Shown piece by piece: positions 1 through 11,579 of a DNA stretch of 64,000 nucleotides. Source of the stretch: Limnoperna fortunei. Its lineage: Eukaryota; Mollusca; Bivalvia; Mytilida; Modiolidae. A model generated the notes under the pieces. That model made no database searches. It was not told where the DNA came from and saw only the letters and a program-made list of their open reading frames with translations. How positions within the stretch are numbered: the first letter of the stretch is position 1; the number at the start of each line of letters is the position of its first letter. The position numbers were made by a program, and so were the translations under genes. The DNA is taken from the NCBI GenBank assembly GCA_944474755.1, contig OX104117.1:44781222-44845221 (forward strand). Direction: 5' to 3'.

Positions 1-10
1 TGTTGGTCTA

Positions 11-505
11 TTGAATATTGGTTCCTTGTTCAGCGCGCTGTGTGAGGCCGGGCACTGTTTTAAGGTCACAAGAGATCGCCGACCACGTCATCAAAGCTAT
101 CTACGTCTTGAACACAAAACGTTCATTCCTGTGTCGGTATACACGGATTCTCTCTCCAGCAGAAAACGAAACTCGTCGTTGAACCAGATTCTACGCCAGT
201 TGCGAAATGTCCAGCCCTTAATCTATTGTTCCATCGGACATATTGTCAAAGTACGTTGCGGAATATTTTCGAGCTGATTTTCTAAGTCCGATTGTAGTGG
301 TTGTTTCGACAATAGTTCGATTCCGTACATAAAAAACACAGATGTAGCTATCTTGACATGTTGGGTGGTCTTTGGTAGAGCAGTCTGAATCTGTTCCACA
401 GCCTAGAAATTGTGCTCTGGTCTACGTTTTCATTTCGTGCAATCTCTCTTTGGGAACCTTGGCATGAAAGTATTTTAACGTTTTCAAGACTTCAAGCTTT
501 AAAAC
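11..505 (-). pseudogene. Decayed Tc1-like transposase fragment
   Basis: Read on the minus strand, this stretch shows pieces of a Tc1-family DDE transposase in order. A helix-turn-helix of the form QREIARNENVDQSTISRLWN lies at about 415-475. A linker resembling the second helix-turn-helix lies at about 240-310. The first catalytic aspartate block WFNDEFRFLLE lies at about 165-205, followed by a VYRRRNERF-like strand. Reading frames change several times and stops interrupt it, so it is a fossil. It runs to the left window edge, so its end is unknown. The family is recognised from these motifs only; no terminal inverted repeat was seen. Confidence 0.6.
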
Positions 506-1975
506 CTCGTCCTGTTATACACTTTAACGTAGCGGACGAATTAATCACAAACGTTAGTCAAATGTAAAGGCGATATATTTAATGTACACTTTTAGAGAGT
601 GTACATTTGGCAGAACTTTAAAGTTGCCTGTAAAAAGTCAGTGACTAAATTGACCATTTCATTACACCAGACGGGTAAAATACATGCTTTGCATTTTTAT
701 AAATTCATAAGGGCTATGCGTTCCTTATTTTGAACAATATATGTTATTCCAGGCTTGGCGAAAATCAAATGTGGATGTTAAAATATTCAATGACCTTTTC
801 GTCATGTTTCATTCAGGGGTCGCTTCACTTCCCTAGAAGTATTAAAACCTTTGATTGTTTCCACATTTTATACTACTATCCTTTATATATAGCTTAAATT
901 CAGACTCAGATATTCTTTTGCTGTGTTTTTAAGGAAAATGGAAAGAAGCAATACCAGTACCTTATGATTAGTCATGCCAACACAATCAATTATACATAAT
1001 AATATAAATTCATTGAAGAAGAAATATGTATTATGGTATATTTTTTAATAGTAAACATGTCCTGCTTGGAGAGCGATTTTTTTAACAGATTATCAACATT
1101 CAAACGGGAACAACTGTGCTCCTCTCCATGTCGAATTGTTTTTGTACTCGTATGACTCTATGAACTCTACGTTCAGTGACTACTTACATTTAATCTATCA
1201 TAAGGAGCATGAAATTATGGCATTATCGATTCAATTTATTCGGCCTCTTTCCTTAACCTTCTCATAGACCTTCATTGATATCAATATTTCATCAGTTCCA
1301 GAATTTAGCTCTTACAATTTACAACTCATATGTTGTTTTATCTCTTTCAATCACTATAACGATTTTCTAGACCCGACGCTACTAATGACCATAAGGCTAT
1401 TCAAACAGCTCTTCAGATATTTTATGGTCTTCACCACGACTTAGTTAATCGTTATGGTAAATCAATCTTACAAATGCAATCGGACATTTTTTCCGCTTCA
1501 AGTCGCAAGTTTTCCAATTCCTCGATTTGACTATTTCACGGACTATGAATAACTCGATCGGTGTCTAATTACTTGTAGAGAGACCAAAATGTGCCCATGT
1601 TTAACGCTGGCTGTGTTCGGATGACTGTTGTTTGCTTTAGTTTATTTTGTTCTTTTTGGTTTCTTCTTTGTGTCGTGTGTCTATCGTGTGTCTTCGTCCG
1701 AGTGCAGATGTGTCACTTTCTCCTGAATTTTGATTTTTTGTTTACAGTTCGGTTATCTTACATTTTACTAGACGACATCTAATATACCTTTTTGTTGTTA
1801 AAACCATCACGTATAAGCAGCAAATCAAATTAATCGGTTTCAATTTATTTGTGCAATTGTGTCTGCCCTTTATTACTTGTTAATTATATTTGCACACACT
1901 GCGTCAGCATACGTGGGTACAATGGGTTAAATGATTTCTAACATTATACACACGCTTCATCTCTGTTGTTTCGAG
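506..1975. other. Stretch without recognisable genes
   Basis: AT-rich sequence with only short chance reading frames. I see no conserved protein motif, tandem repeat or known mobile-element end here. Confidence 0.5.
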
Positions 1976-2015
1976 GGCCTCGGTTGTCGAGTGGTTAAGG
2001 TAGGTCGTCCCTGTT
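1976..2015 (+). mobile_element. SINE head fragment (tRNA-like A box)
   Basis: About 40 bp matching the first bases of the tRNA-derived SINE found complete at 15206 and 36597: gggcctcgg, then a box A-like gtcgagtggttaagg. The copy stops abruptly and LINE-like coding sequence follows. Confidence 0.5.
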
Positions 2016-2054
2016 GAAATTGTTCAGGAAACTGATCCTGACATAACTGCTAAT

Positions 2055-2960
2055 TGGTATTAAAGAGACCTTTCAGATGATTAAAAAGTATTTACCAAAT
2101 AATTGGATATTGGAGTTAGTTAATGGTTTAGATAATTATACAAAAGTGAGCATATACAAATCAAAAGTTTGTATTTCAAATTATACTATTCCAAGAGATT
2201 GTAACCATATTCTACCTAAAGATATACATAAGTGTAGTACTAAAGACTTCTAGAATGTTTTAGTTAATAAAGTGTTTCAAAAACGAACTTCAGAACAATT
2301 TTGGATTGAAAATTTGATAATGTAGATTTTGCTAAATCTTACAAGTTATCAAGGTTACAGGTTTTGTCTCCTTATAGCCATGAATTGAATTACAAAATAC
2401 TTATGAATATTATTTATAGTAATGACCAATTGTTGTAGTGTAGAAAATTAGATAGTGACATCTTTCAAATTTGTAAGAAGCATAGAGAAGATTTATTTCA
2501 TATGTTTTTACATTGTGACGAACTACACGGATTTCACAGTTTTGTAATTGATATTTTATTTGATGTTTTTCAAAATGCAAAACTGTTAATAGTCTCAATT
2601 ATGAACAACTCATTTTAGTGGAATACCTTCAAGCAGATGATAATGTAAACCATTTGTATGTAAATGTTTTACTCAGTTTTGTAAGACTAAGCATCTTTCA
2701 AGATGACAATATTTCAGTATTTATGGAAAAATGTAAGATGTTAAAATGTTGTTTCTGTTGTTTCTTTCACTGTTCAAGTCTCATGTAAAATATGCCAAAC
2801 TATTGTATTTTCATATGAATAAAAATAAAAATCTGTATCTCAAATATTTTGTTAATAATAATAGAACAATTGCATTATTGTCTTACTACTAATGTGAAAT
2901 TATCTGTGATACTGTTTATATTTCTTTGAATGTATATATGTTTGATCATTATAATAAAGA
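2055..2960 (+). pseudogene. LINE 3' end fragment (zinc-knuckle-like C terminus)
   Basis: Translation on the plus strand, with several stops, gives a polypeptide with the C-terminal signature of APE-type LINE ORF2 proteins. At about 2440-2540 a cysteine/histidine pattern reads CRKLDSDIFQICKKH followed by LFHMFLHCDEL. It ends in an A-rich tail with AATAAAAATA and AATAAAGATA signals before 2966. The 5' part (endonuclease and reverse transcriptase palm) is missing. The clade cannot be fixed from this end alone. A SINE copy begins just after its tail. Confidence 0.5.
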
Positions 2961-2967
2961 TAAAAAA

Positions 2968-3216
2968 AGGAAGTTCGTCTGCTATTAATCACGTGGTCTG
3001 TCAACATTGAGATTGAGGGTTCGTGTCTCACTTCGGGCAGGATGTTTACTCGACTCCAATCTTAATTTACAAGGTTTGCCAGTTTTCCTACCGAAGGTCG
3101 GGGGTTCTCTACGGGTACTCTGGCCCGCACCCACCCCCCATAAAAATTGGACGCCATGATATAGCTGAAAAATTGCTGAAAGTGGCGTTAAACATCATTC
3201 AAACAAACAGACAAAA
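2968..3216 (+). mobile_element. tRNA-derived SINE, 5'-truncated, diverged
   Basis: Matches the full SINE at 36597 from just after box A through the conserved core (the ccagttttcctaccg block, ctggacgcc-like block and gatatagctgaaaaattg) and ends in the ggcgttaaac tail followed by caaacaaacaga. Box B is degraded. Confidence 0.8.
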
Positions 3217-3341
3217 AATCTGTTGATTCGACTTTTTGACCATATTTTATACATATTATATCCAAATTTTGAGTTTTTAGATTCAGCTGAATGGCAACAA
3301 ATTTCAGTTTTAAATACTTTAAATTGTTGTATGCTTTCCAA

Positions 3342-3533
3342 CACTGAACATGCGGGGTTTAGCCTCACTATGGACAGGGTGTACTCGACTCGAACTGTAC
3401 TTGACAAGGATTGCCAGTTGGCCTGCCGAAAGTCGGGAAATTTTATCGGGTACTTTGTCTTCCTCCCGCTATAAACTGGACGTCATGATATATCTGACAA
3501 ATTGTTTAAACACATTCAAACAAGATAACAAAC
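3342..3533 (+). mobile_element. tRNA-derived SINE, strongly diverged
   Basis: Alignable to the same SINE from just before the box B region to the tail (agggtgtactcgac, attgccagttggcctgccg, ataaactggacg, then a catgatatatctgac block). It has many substitutions and a shortened 3' tail, so it is older than the copies at 15206 and 36597. Confidence 0.7.
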
Positions 3534-4433
3534 ATTTCTTTAAAAAAAAATAACACCAGACTATTGCTGTTTAATTTTCATTAACTTAAAAATAATTCAA
3601 ATATGCATAAAATACTCCATATTTGTTGGTTTAATGTATTAGACAGTTAATTACAAGAAAGTTTGATAAAAATCGATGAGAAGGTGGTTTGAAGTGAACA
3701 GACATATGCTGGTATTGTCGGTTGGTTATTTTTTGCCAGTGAACTTTGTGAAATGGTAGGTAAACACACAAAATTAATTCTTTTATACTTAATTCAATAA
3801 TTACCCAGGGTGATCTTTTCGCCAAGTTTTTATCAATTCATCTTTTTTTTATAGTACGATGCACGCTTGATTGAACATAGTGTTATTAATGTGTTAGAAA
3901 TAAACGTAAGGTGTTTTCAATGACAAATGTGATGACGTAGTAGACAATACAATTTGAGGCTTTATAATGTGAAATAAATCATAATTTTGACAAGAACATA
4001 CATGGAGTGTATTTAAGTAACCTTATAACAGGGTTGTATATTTTACACTAAAGAGCAATAATTAGGGATACCACTGTTTGTATTTCCTACGTTAGTAGTA
4101 AGTCTGAAAAAAGACTAAGAAAATAAAAAAATAAAATAAAAAAGGTTATTGTTTACAAATCATGCAGTTAAACAGGCAAATTTCACAAAAATACCATTAA
4201 TATCCTCTAAAATTGAAATAAGTTTATGGCCATTTGGACTGTGATAATCTTTTCTTGTGATTTATTTCTTTAAAAAATACCTCCCCTTTAGACCCTCACA
4301 TTCCAATGGTGACTCTTAGTCACATGATGACGCTTTAGAAAAACACTGAAATGGCTACCTGGAAGTGCAGACGACAATCAAAGTTAAGTTTAGAGTAATT
4401 AATAATGCGAACTGATGAAATTTGTAGCCAATC
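3534..4433. other. Stretch without recognisable genes
   Basis: AT-rich, with A-runs near 3541 and 4118-4142. No conserved coding motif or repeat unit was recognised. Confidence 0.45.
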
Positions 4434-4637
4434 GTTTGTTTGTTTGTTTGAATGATGTTAAACGCCATTTTCAGCAAACCCCTCGACCCGCGGTAAGAAA
4501 ACTGGCAATCCTTATCAATTAAGATTGGAATTGAGTACACCCTGCCGGCAGTGAGAATCGAACCCGCAAACTCAGTGTTGACAGACCACGTGATCAATAG
4601 TAGACCAACTACCTTAACAACTCGGCCACCGAGGCCC
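4434..4637 (-). mobile_element. tRNA-derived SINE with internal deletion
   Basis: Minus-strand copy. It starts at the tRNA-like head (rc of ccaccgaggcccc at the right end) and ends in a gtttgtttg tail on the plus strand at the left. About 60 bp of the conserved core (the ctccggcttcctccc...ctggacgcc part) are missing. Confidence 0.75.
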
Positions 4638-4805
4638 CGTAGACAATCGTGAAATGGCGAAAATATGTGATAAAAAAGTGTACTTGATTTTTTTAAAAGG
4701 TATTATTATTTAAAATTGTACTACACACGTTAACCTGACCAGATTTGGGTTTGTTTCTATATTTAAACACAAGTATTGCACATAACAAGCAGTACTAAAA
4801 ATAAA

Positions 4806-4836
4806 CCAGCCATCGAAGACACCTTTCGATGGCTGG
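4806..4836. repeat. Perfect 12-bp inverted repeat, 7-nt loop
   Basis: ccagccatcgaa at 4806-4817 is the exact reverse complement of ttcgatggctgg at 4825-4836. No gene context explains it. Confidence 0.7.
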
Positions 4837-6986
4837 CCATGCATGGTAAAAATTGGACGCAGCTAAAAGTGTTAAACACTCCATCGACAACGTGCATAAT
4901 GTGATTTGAGAAAGTGTTTTCAGTAGAAAGTCGAAGATGGACAATGATGACGGATATGGTAGGCCAAGTGGATCCTGATGAGTTTCCAAGGGTCTAACAT
5001 TCTGAACAAACAGAGATATTGACAAACTTTATAACTCATGCCCTTTGTTAAAACTAGAGTAAAATTTCCTAAGGAACAATAAACGGACTCACGTGTTCAA
5101 TGTTAAGGTGTTTGCGAGCAGGCATTTAAAACAATCCGGTAATGTATTCTTGTATAACAGATATCACTTTAAGACCACACTATTTTTAATTTTTTGATTT
5201 AATGTAATCCTCAAAACAGTGTGATACTTGCCCGTAAATTGTTAAAATTATTTAACGTTACAATATAAAATGCTTGCTTCTTTTCCTCTTTAGTATACAA
5301 CAAGATTTTTAGGGACATCGGATACAAACTGACGACACTAAAAAAACTAAGTTTCAGTCAAGAGGTAGTGCATAAACCGCACACTTAAACTTCCCCGAGG
5401 GATCACATCGTTTGTACGTCCTACGTTATATTTGCGTTTACATAATATTCTTTACTTAGATTGTACTTACCAGTTTGTTAATGTCACTGCGCATTGCCTG
5501 TATCTAGCAAAAATATAAACATATACATTATTAAAGGGTAATAGTAAAATAGAATTACATGTAATTGACGTGATAATGCCTATATATACCTATCTGATAA
5601 ATTTTAATGTAGCCGAGATTTCAGAAAATAAAACCAGGCAGTGTTTGTATACATTTATTATTTGCCACTAATGTGGGTTTTAGTTTGTCGTGCTGTCTGA
5701 GGAGGATTGTCACAAACAGAAAACAAAACGCATTCAAATCCGAAATCCAATTAAACATTAAAAATTTTTCAACTAATCAAATGGCTCTCTGACACGGCAA
5801 TAGTTCGTCGATTCGTTTGTGCTTACTTAAGTAATATAATAGAAATTTCGATATGTGGGGAATGCAACCTATATATTCCTATTTAATTTGGCCCCTTCCA
5901 CTAAGTGGCGGACGTCCTATAGTGATTAGTCTGTCCGTCCGTGGATTTATTATGGTTTGGGCGAGCATCACCTATACTACATTAATACGCTAACCCAGGT
6001 TCTTTTCCATGATAGAATTAACATTCCCATGATCAAAGAACAACAAATCGACTGATAGACTCAATGGTTGAGCTTGTGTAAGCAGCCACCGAATGTTTCG
6101 GTCGCGGGACACACAAATTGATCTTGAAAGAAATCTGAATGGGGTTTCGGCATTATTAATAAACCACAGTTTAGTTTGGACTACAATTTTTGTTGGCACA
6201 TTAATCAGTATTAAGAATGTATTCCTCTAAGCAATAAAATTAGAGCTCAAGAAATATTAAATGCTATTTGAGGACAATAAATCTGCCTGGAATTTGAGTC
6301 AGCTGCCTAAGTGCTTCATGTCAAAGAGTGTTGCCTGATATAAATTTCATATGTTTTTAGTAAGATAACTAATACAAAAATAACAACGGCATGAATACAG
6401 CTGTTAACAATAAACATATTAATAAACATATTAAATTAATTATTGTAATTCTGTGGTTTCGGTGTTTTATGCCTGCAATGTGTCTTTATAGATATAATAC
6501 AAATGCGTATATATCCATTAAGACTCCAGATGTTGAAATTATCTGATAATCCAACTCTTCTTGGAATATCAACTATACGTAGTTTACTCAAATGAGGAAA
6601 ATTTTTTAATCCATTACATATCTGCTTTAGAATGTAAAATATGAAAATGCCACGTTAAGCCCTCAACAATAGAAATAAAAAATATATAAAAAGACGCAAA
6701 CAGCGTGTTGTGGCGCAATGCTATAGAAAGATCTGTTTTCAACAGAAAGATTTTTTTAAAACCTAAGTATAATTCCATGTTAAATTTTAATGCAATATGA
6801 ATTGTTTTTTAAATCCTTTAAGAACATTAGACACAGTAGGGCAAAATATTTAACATTTAATTATTATATTAATTATAACGCTAGATAACGAAACTTATAA
6901 CAGATGGGCAAACTGTACGTTATTGAAGTAATTACGATTTTTCTTTTTCTTTTTAACACATTCTTTCCAGAATATGAATACATATA
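4837..6986. other. Stretch without recognisable genes
   Basis: AT-rich and non-coding as far as can be seen. Only short unrelated reading frames occur. A GC-richer patch at about 5890-5945 reads like the edge of an unidentified repeat. Confidence 0.4.
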
Positions 6987-7062
6987 GGAGCCTTGTTAGT
7001 CGAGTGATTATTTGCTTATTTTTTGTAAATTGGCGTAAAACCACATTCAAACAAGTAAACAA
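6987..7062 (+). mobile_element. SINE remnant: head joined to tail
   Basis: A SINE head-like sequence (ggagccttgttagtcgagtg) is followed after a few bases by the SINE tail-like sequence (ttggcgtaaaaccacattcaaacaag). The whole core between them is deleted. Confidence 0.5.
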
Positions 7063-7147
7063 TAAATAAATATGAATATGCATGTGTATACATATTATGT
7101 TTGCACATGTATTCTGTATCCTCCCAATTTAAGTAGATAGACACAAT

Positions 7148-7362
7148 TTTCAGTCGCAACACTGAGATTGTGGGTTCGAGCCTCACTGCGGCAGGGTTCG
7201 ACACCAATCTTAATTGACAAGGATTGCCAGTTTTCCTACCGAAGGGTCGGGGGTTTTCTCCGGGTCCTCCAGCTTCCTCCCCCAATAAAATCTGGACGCC
7301 ATGATATAGCTGAAAAATTGATGAAAGTGGCGTTAAACAACATTTCAACAAACAAACAAATC
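7148..7362 (+). mobile_element. tRNA-derived SINE, 5'-truncated
   Basis: Begins inside the tRNA-like part (cactgagattgtgggttcgag, box B) and continues through the complete core to ggcgttaaac and a caaacaaacaaa tail. It is better preserved than the copies near 3 kb. Confidence 0.85.
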
Positions 7363-7875
7363 CATTTTTTAACACTGGACCCTTCTCACCAGTTTTTGAC
7401 TGAACTCGTTCGACTTTTCTAAAATAGACTCAGAGATTAAATTTATTAATTTTCTAAAAAACTTTAAAAAATAACATACTGTTCCGGGCAAATTGTAGAC
7501 ATCATCTGGATTTAATTTTCTGGTTGAAGTCTGCTCGCTACAAAAAAAAAACAAATAAATTAAATTAAAAAAAAAACAACTAAAAGTATACAAAGCAAAC
7601 TTATAGCTGAAAATTATTACTGGCAAATTTAATTCTTATATTACTAGACTACTTACAGTGATTATGCATAATATCAATCGTAAGAAGAATATTAACCAAT
7701 CAAATATGTTTTTCTATCAAGGCCTGGCCATGTTCTTCATTTGTCACCCACCCAAAGCTTCATTAAAAGTCCTTTGTTCTTAATACTTTAAACTAATTTA
7801 TTCATTTTTAAATTTTACCTGTAGAATCTTTTTTTTTCAAAACATACCATAATGCATGTCTAGAAGGGGAAAGCT

Positions 7876-7990
7876 CATTACCGCGACATTGTCAAAATTT
7901 ACCGTTCATTACCGCGACATTTTGTTAAAAAATAAAGTATACATTACCGCGACATTTTTTCATCTATATAGTATACGTTACCGCGACATA
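7876..7990 (+). repeat. Left subterminal motif array
   Basis: Four copies of a 15-nt motif around ttaccgcgacat at 7876-7890, 7907-7921, 7942-7956 and 7976-7990, spaced 31-35 bp apart. This is a conspicuously CG-rich word in an AT-rich background. Confidence 0.85.
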
Positions 7991-8105
7991 TGTATAAAAT
8001 TTACGATTGGTTTTAAAGAGTTCTACATGTACATGTATAAAATCAATACAACACATAATATACTCACTATCTACTCACCCTGAACTGAAATCAGTTAATG
8101 ACAAA

Positions 8106-8651
8106 ATGGCAACGATAGAGAAGTTTGTCACAAACAGAGGAAATCCTGGGATAATCGTAGATGGATTTAAATTCAGAAAAGATAAATTTTTCAAGAATTC
8201 AAAACTTTGGAGGTGCGTAGAAAAATCGTGCAAAAGTAACTGCAAAACTGATTTAGATGAGCTTCTTATATTAGGAGGAAGACTTGAGCATGATCACGAC
8301 GAACCCGAGCGACGGACAATTGAGAGACAGAAAGTTCGACACGCCTGTAAAAGAAAAGCCGAAGATGAGCCATTTGAAAGACCATCTAAGCTGATCATTA
8401 AGGAGATTGAAAAAGTTGGTACCGATGAACTTGTGAGTCAGGACATAACTTCAGTAAGGCAGGCTATGTATAGACAACGGCGAAAGACGCAGCCCAAGTT
8501 ACCAACTTCTAGAATGGAAACAATCGAGATGTTGAAAGAATATGAACTGAAGTCGAGTAAAGGTGAAGACATGATTTATGTCAGTAGTGGTGAACTCACA
8601 CGAATTGAGTATGTTAGAAGGATGGCCTTTAAAGCGTTGCCGGTTGTCTGA
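8106..8651 (+). CDS. FLYWCH zinc-finger protein of a DNA transposon (181 aa)
   Basis: The start at 8106 was chosen because aaaATGg gives a good initiation context and the 33 codons upstream in frame read into the subterminal region without resembling protein. Residues 9-66 form a FLYWCH-type zinc finger: NRGNPGIIVDGFKF, W35, zinc ligands C37 and C42, then H62 and H64 in the EHDHD motif. FLYWCH domains bind DNA and are common in or beside Mutator-like transposases. The C-terminal 115 residues are basic and charged (HACKRKAEDEPFERPSKL and following), with no DDE catalytic signature. The ORF is uninterrupted, unlike every other transposon ORF nearby. It may be a DNA-binding accessory protein or a truncated transposase. 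Confidence 0.65.
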   Translation: MATIEKFVTNRGNPGIIVDGFKFRKDKFFKNSKLWRCVEKSCKSNCKTDLDELLILGGRLEHDHDEPERRTIERQKVRHACKRKAEDEPFERPSKLIIKEIEKVGTDELVSQDITSVRQAMYRQRRKTQPKLPTSRMETIEMLKEYELKSSKGEDMIYVSSGELTRIEYVRRMAFKALPVV

Positions 8652-8892
8652 TTCAGAAGTGTACAATCATGAATACTCTCAATTTTAACATTGACTTTTA
8701 AACTTTTAAATATGTATGTTTTGTAATAAATTATAAAGATATATATCCTGCTCAAAGTCCTACTTCCACCTCCTCGTGGTGAGCAGGGGAAACAGGTCTT
8801 ATGCATCAAATGTATAAGGCGCTGGCTGACGGAAGAGGCACTATTATATTTAAATAAAATAAATCAATCTATATAATATATCTAACATATAA

Positions 8893-8995
8893 GGTCGCGG
8901 TAACGTATATTTAGAATGTCGCGGTAGCGTATACAATTTTGTCGCGGTAATGGATGGGTCGCGGTTATGAAAATTTCTAAAATGTCGCGGTAATG
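8893..8995 (-). repeat. Right subterminal motif array (inverted)
   Basis: Five inverted copies of the same word (gtcgcggtaa type) at 8893-8905, 8915-8929, 8941-8952, 8957-8969 and 8981-8995. One has gtta and one has gtag in place of gtaa. Confidence 0.85.
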
Positions 8996-9935
8996 TAATG
9001 TACCCGTCTAGAACTGTGCTGACTGGGCCCACATTCGGGAACGTACATTACATTATAGTAAAATTTTAGCCTTAATTTTTCCGATTGGGAAGTTCCTTGT
9101 TTTATTGTTTAAGTTTCCTTTTAACTGTATATATACTCATATTATTGTGCGAGGTTATATTTAATTCTGAGGATCATTCACTACTTTTCAATTTTTATCT
9201 TTAATAAATTATATTAAAATCAATCACGTCCTAAATATAGCTGAAATATTACTTGCTATACATTTAAAATTAATCAATCAATTTTATCATAAAATTAAAC
9301 AAAAAATATCTTACTAAAATGTAAAATTAGTAAAAAAATACCTTAAATGAAACCGCCATTGGCTCTGCGAACAAATAAGAAGGTCTTTCCCACTGTTCCT
9401 CTAAAGTCAGAACATTTATGTGATCCTATGGGATTTTGTGTCTTGCTAAGCACAATTTGTCACTTCCAGTCAAAAAAAAAGTACATGGTTGTTAAAGACT
9501 TTCATTCCGTTGCTAGGAATAAAATGGTCCCAAGTCTCTAGGACTTACGGTTTTCAAGAAAAAAAGTTTGACGCGTTGCGACAATTTTCAGGTCAAAAAC
9601 ATGTAAACAGGAAGTCGATTGAGAAAAAAAATGTGGATGTTAAATCATTGCCATATGTCGGCCTACATTTTGTACACTTCAGATTTTGAGTATCTGTTAC
9701 GGTTTCTGAGTTTATCTGCTAACAACGGTTTTTGGTGTTGGGGCAGGTAACTATGTTACTAAAATAGAACAGTCTCACAGGGTGAGTCAGGTCATCTACT
9801 GGTATGAGCAATTTATGGTACCAAGTATCGGAGCAATTTATGGTACCAAGTATCGGAATGATATGTCGAAACACTTTCTGGCAAACCCATTTGGAAATTT
9901 GGGGAGAAAAAGAAAAATTATAATCATTAAAAAGT

Positions 9936-9956
9936 CATTTGTTCAAAGAACAAATG
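9936..9956. repeat. 21-nt palindrome (9-bp arms)
   Basis: catttgttc and gaacaaatg arms around aaa. It is a variant of the palindrome at 11559 and 12627 and sits just before a gaggtctttccc block. Confidence 0.8.
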
Positions 9957-11420
9957 TGAGGTCTTTCCCTGCATTTTGTTAGTGTTATGTCTACGTATAT
10001 GGTTGCTAACTACTTTACGGTCAGTTGCTTTGGTTTTTTGTGTACAAAGCAAGTGGTCCCAAGTCAGAAAATGTATGGTTGCTAATGACTTTTAGTTGGT
10101 TGCTATGGACAAAATGTCACTTCCGGCCATACAATATGATATTTGAATTCAGTTAGTGATCCCGATTCAGTTTCCCATGTATTGCCCGCTTTACTTTTGT
10201 ACGGTTAAAGTGTTATTTTATAAAAACTGTTTACGGTGTCGGCCATTTAGAAAATGGCTGCCCATAACTATTCGACTTTTGTTTTAAATCGAAGGACTTG
10301 ACATATTGGTCACAAATATCTTTTATGTTTACTATATAATCTGTAATGGTTTAAAAGTTATTGACAAATAACGCAGTTTACGATATGTTTTGGCCGCCAT
10401 TTTTAAACCACTCAACCGCATCATGTACTTCTTGGAATCAAATTGTAGGTCTTTTAATTCTCTTTAAAATGAACCAATGTTTAATTCATCATCTGTAACG
10501 TTTAAAAAGTTATAAACAAAAACCATTTTCAAAATACGAATCAAGGACATGAACTCATAAACGACAAGTTTTACGCTTTGATACTTGAAACATTTTTTAT
10601 ACATTTAGATGTGACGAACATTTTTCCTTTGAATTGTTTGCTTCAATTTTGTAGGTTTACTTGTTATTCTATAAAAACTGTTTACGGTGTCGGCCATTTT
10701 GAAAATGGCTGCCCGTAACCATTCGACTTTGGTCTTAAATCGAAGGGCTTGTTATGATCGTCACAAAAAACCATATATTTACTATATTATCTCTGACGTT
10801 TAAAAGTTATAACCCAAAAACTAATTAGCCGAAACGTGTCAAGGGCCATAACTCGAAAACGGTTTGTCGCACAGTTTTCGACTCTTAAATCAAATGTAGC
10901 TCTCAATGAGAGGAACATTTTTCTGATATATTGTCTTCTTCAATTTTTTTAAATGGTTTTTGAGTTATATCGAAAACAAAATTTCAATGGCGGCCATTTT
11001 GAAAATGGTGGACCAAAAAAATTTGTATCCCGGATATGTAATTAGGACCCTCATATCAACTTGTAAACCAAGTTTTGTGGAAATCAAACAATTTTGGCGT
11101 TTTCGACAAACTTCGCGTCAAAAACGCGTAACCAGTAAGTGGATCGAAATTTTTTTTACATGACAAATCATGGCCATGAGTCAGACAATATTTTCCCTAT
11201 TTTAGATTTTTGATATCTGTCATGGTTTCTGAGTTTATCTGAACACAAGGGTTTTGGGTTTTTGGGCAGATAACTCCGTTACTTAAATTAGATCTGTTTC
11301 GCAGGGTGACTCAGGTCGAGCCCAGTTAGTGTCGGTTAAGTGTGCCAAGTTTCGAAGCTATACGTCAAGACACTTTTTTGACATCAACGGCAAAAAAATA
11401 ATAATCATTATCAGAAATAC

Positions 11421-11546
11421 AAGGTCTTTCCACTGTAGTGGGAAAGACCTTAAACAAAAACAAGAAGGTCTTCTCATTCTATTGGGAAAGACCATAATAA
11501 TCATAAGAAATACAAGAAGGTCTTTCAACTGTAGTGGGAAAGACCA
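11421..11546. repeat. Three consecutive hairpins in the composite repeat
   Basis: Three imperfect inverted repeats of about 31 bp follow each other at 11421-11451, 11465-11494 and 11516-11546. Each has an aaggtcttt-type left arm and a ggaaagacc-type right arm around a ctgtag-like centre. They are separated by short A-rich spacers that themselves repeat (aataatcataagaaatac). Confidence 0.75.
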
Positions 11547-11558
11547 TAATTAAATCGC

Positions 11559-11579
11559 CATTTGTTCTGAGAACAAATG
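11559..11579. repeat. 21-nt near-perfect palindrome
   Basis: catttgttct and agaacaaatg arms meet around a single g. It immediately precedes a gagggtctttcccactg block. Confidence 0.85.

Larger units (their letters stand above)
7859..9012. mobile_element. Compact DNA transposon with subterminal motif arrays and FLYWCH ORF
   Basis: A 1.15-kb unit bounded by tctaga on both sides (7859-7864 and 9007-9012). Inside the left end a cattaccgcgacatt-type motif occurs four times (7876, 7907, 7942, 7976). Inside the right end the same motif occurs five times in inverted orientation (8893, 8915, 8941, 8957, 8981). The outermost parts form imperfect terminal inverted repeats. Between them lies one ORF (8106-8651) with a FLYWCH zinc finger and no visible DDE domain. 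Multiple inverted subterminal motifs are typical of transposase-binding arrays in cut-and-paste elements. The tctaga could be a 6-bp target duplication or part of the inverted repeat; the superfamily cannot be assigned by eye. Confidence 0.7.
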
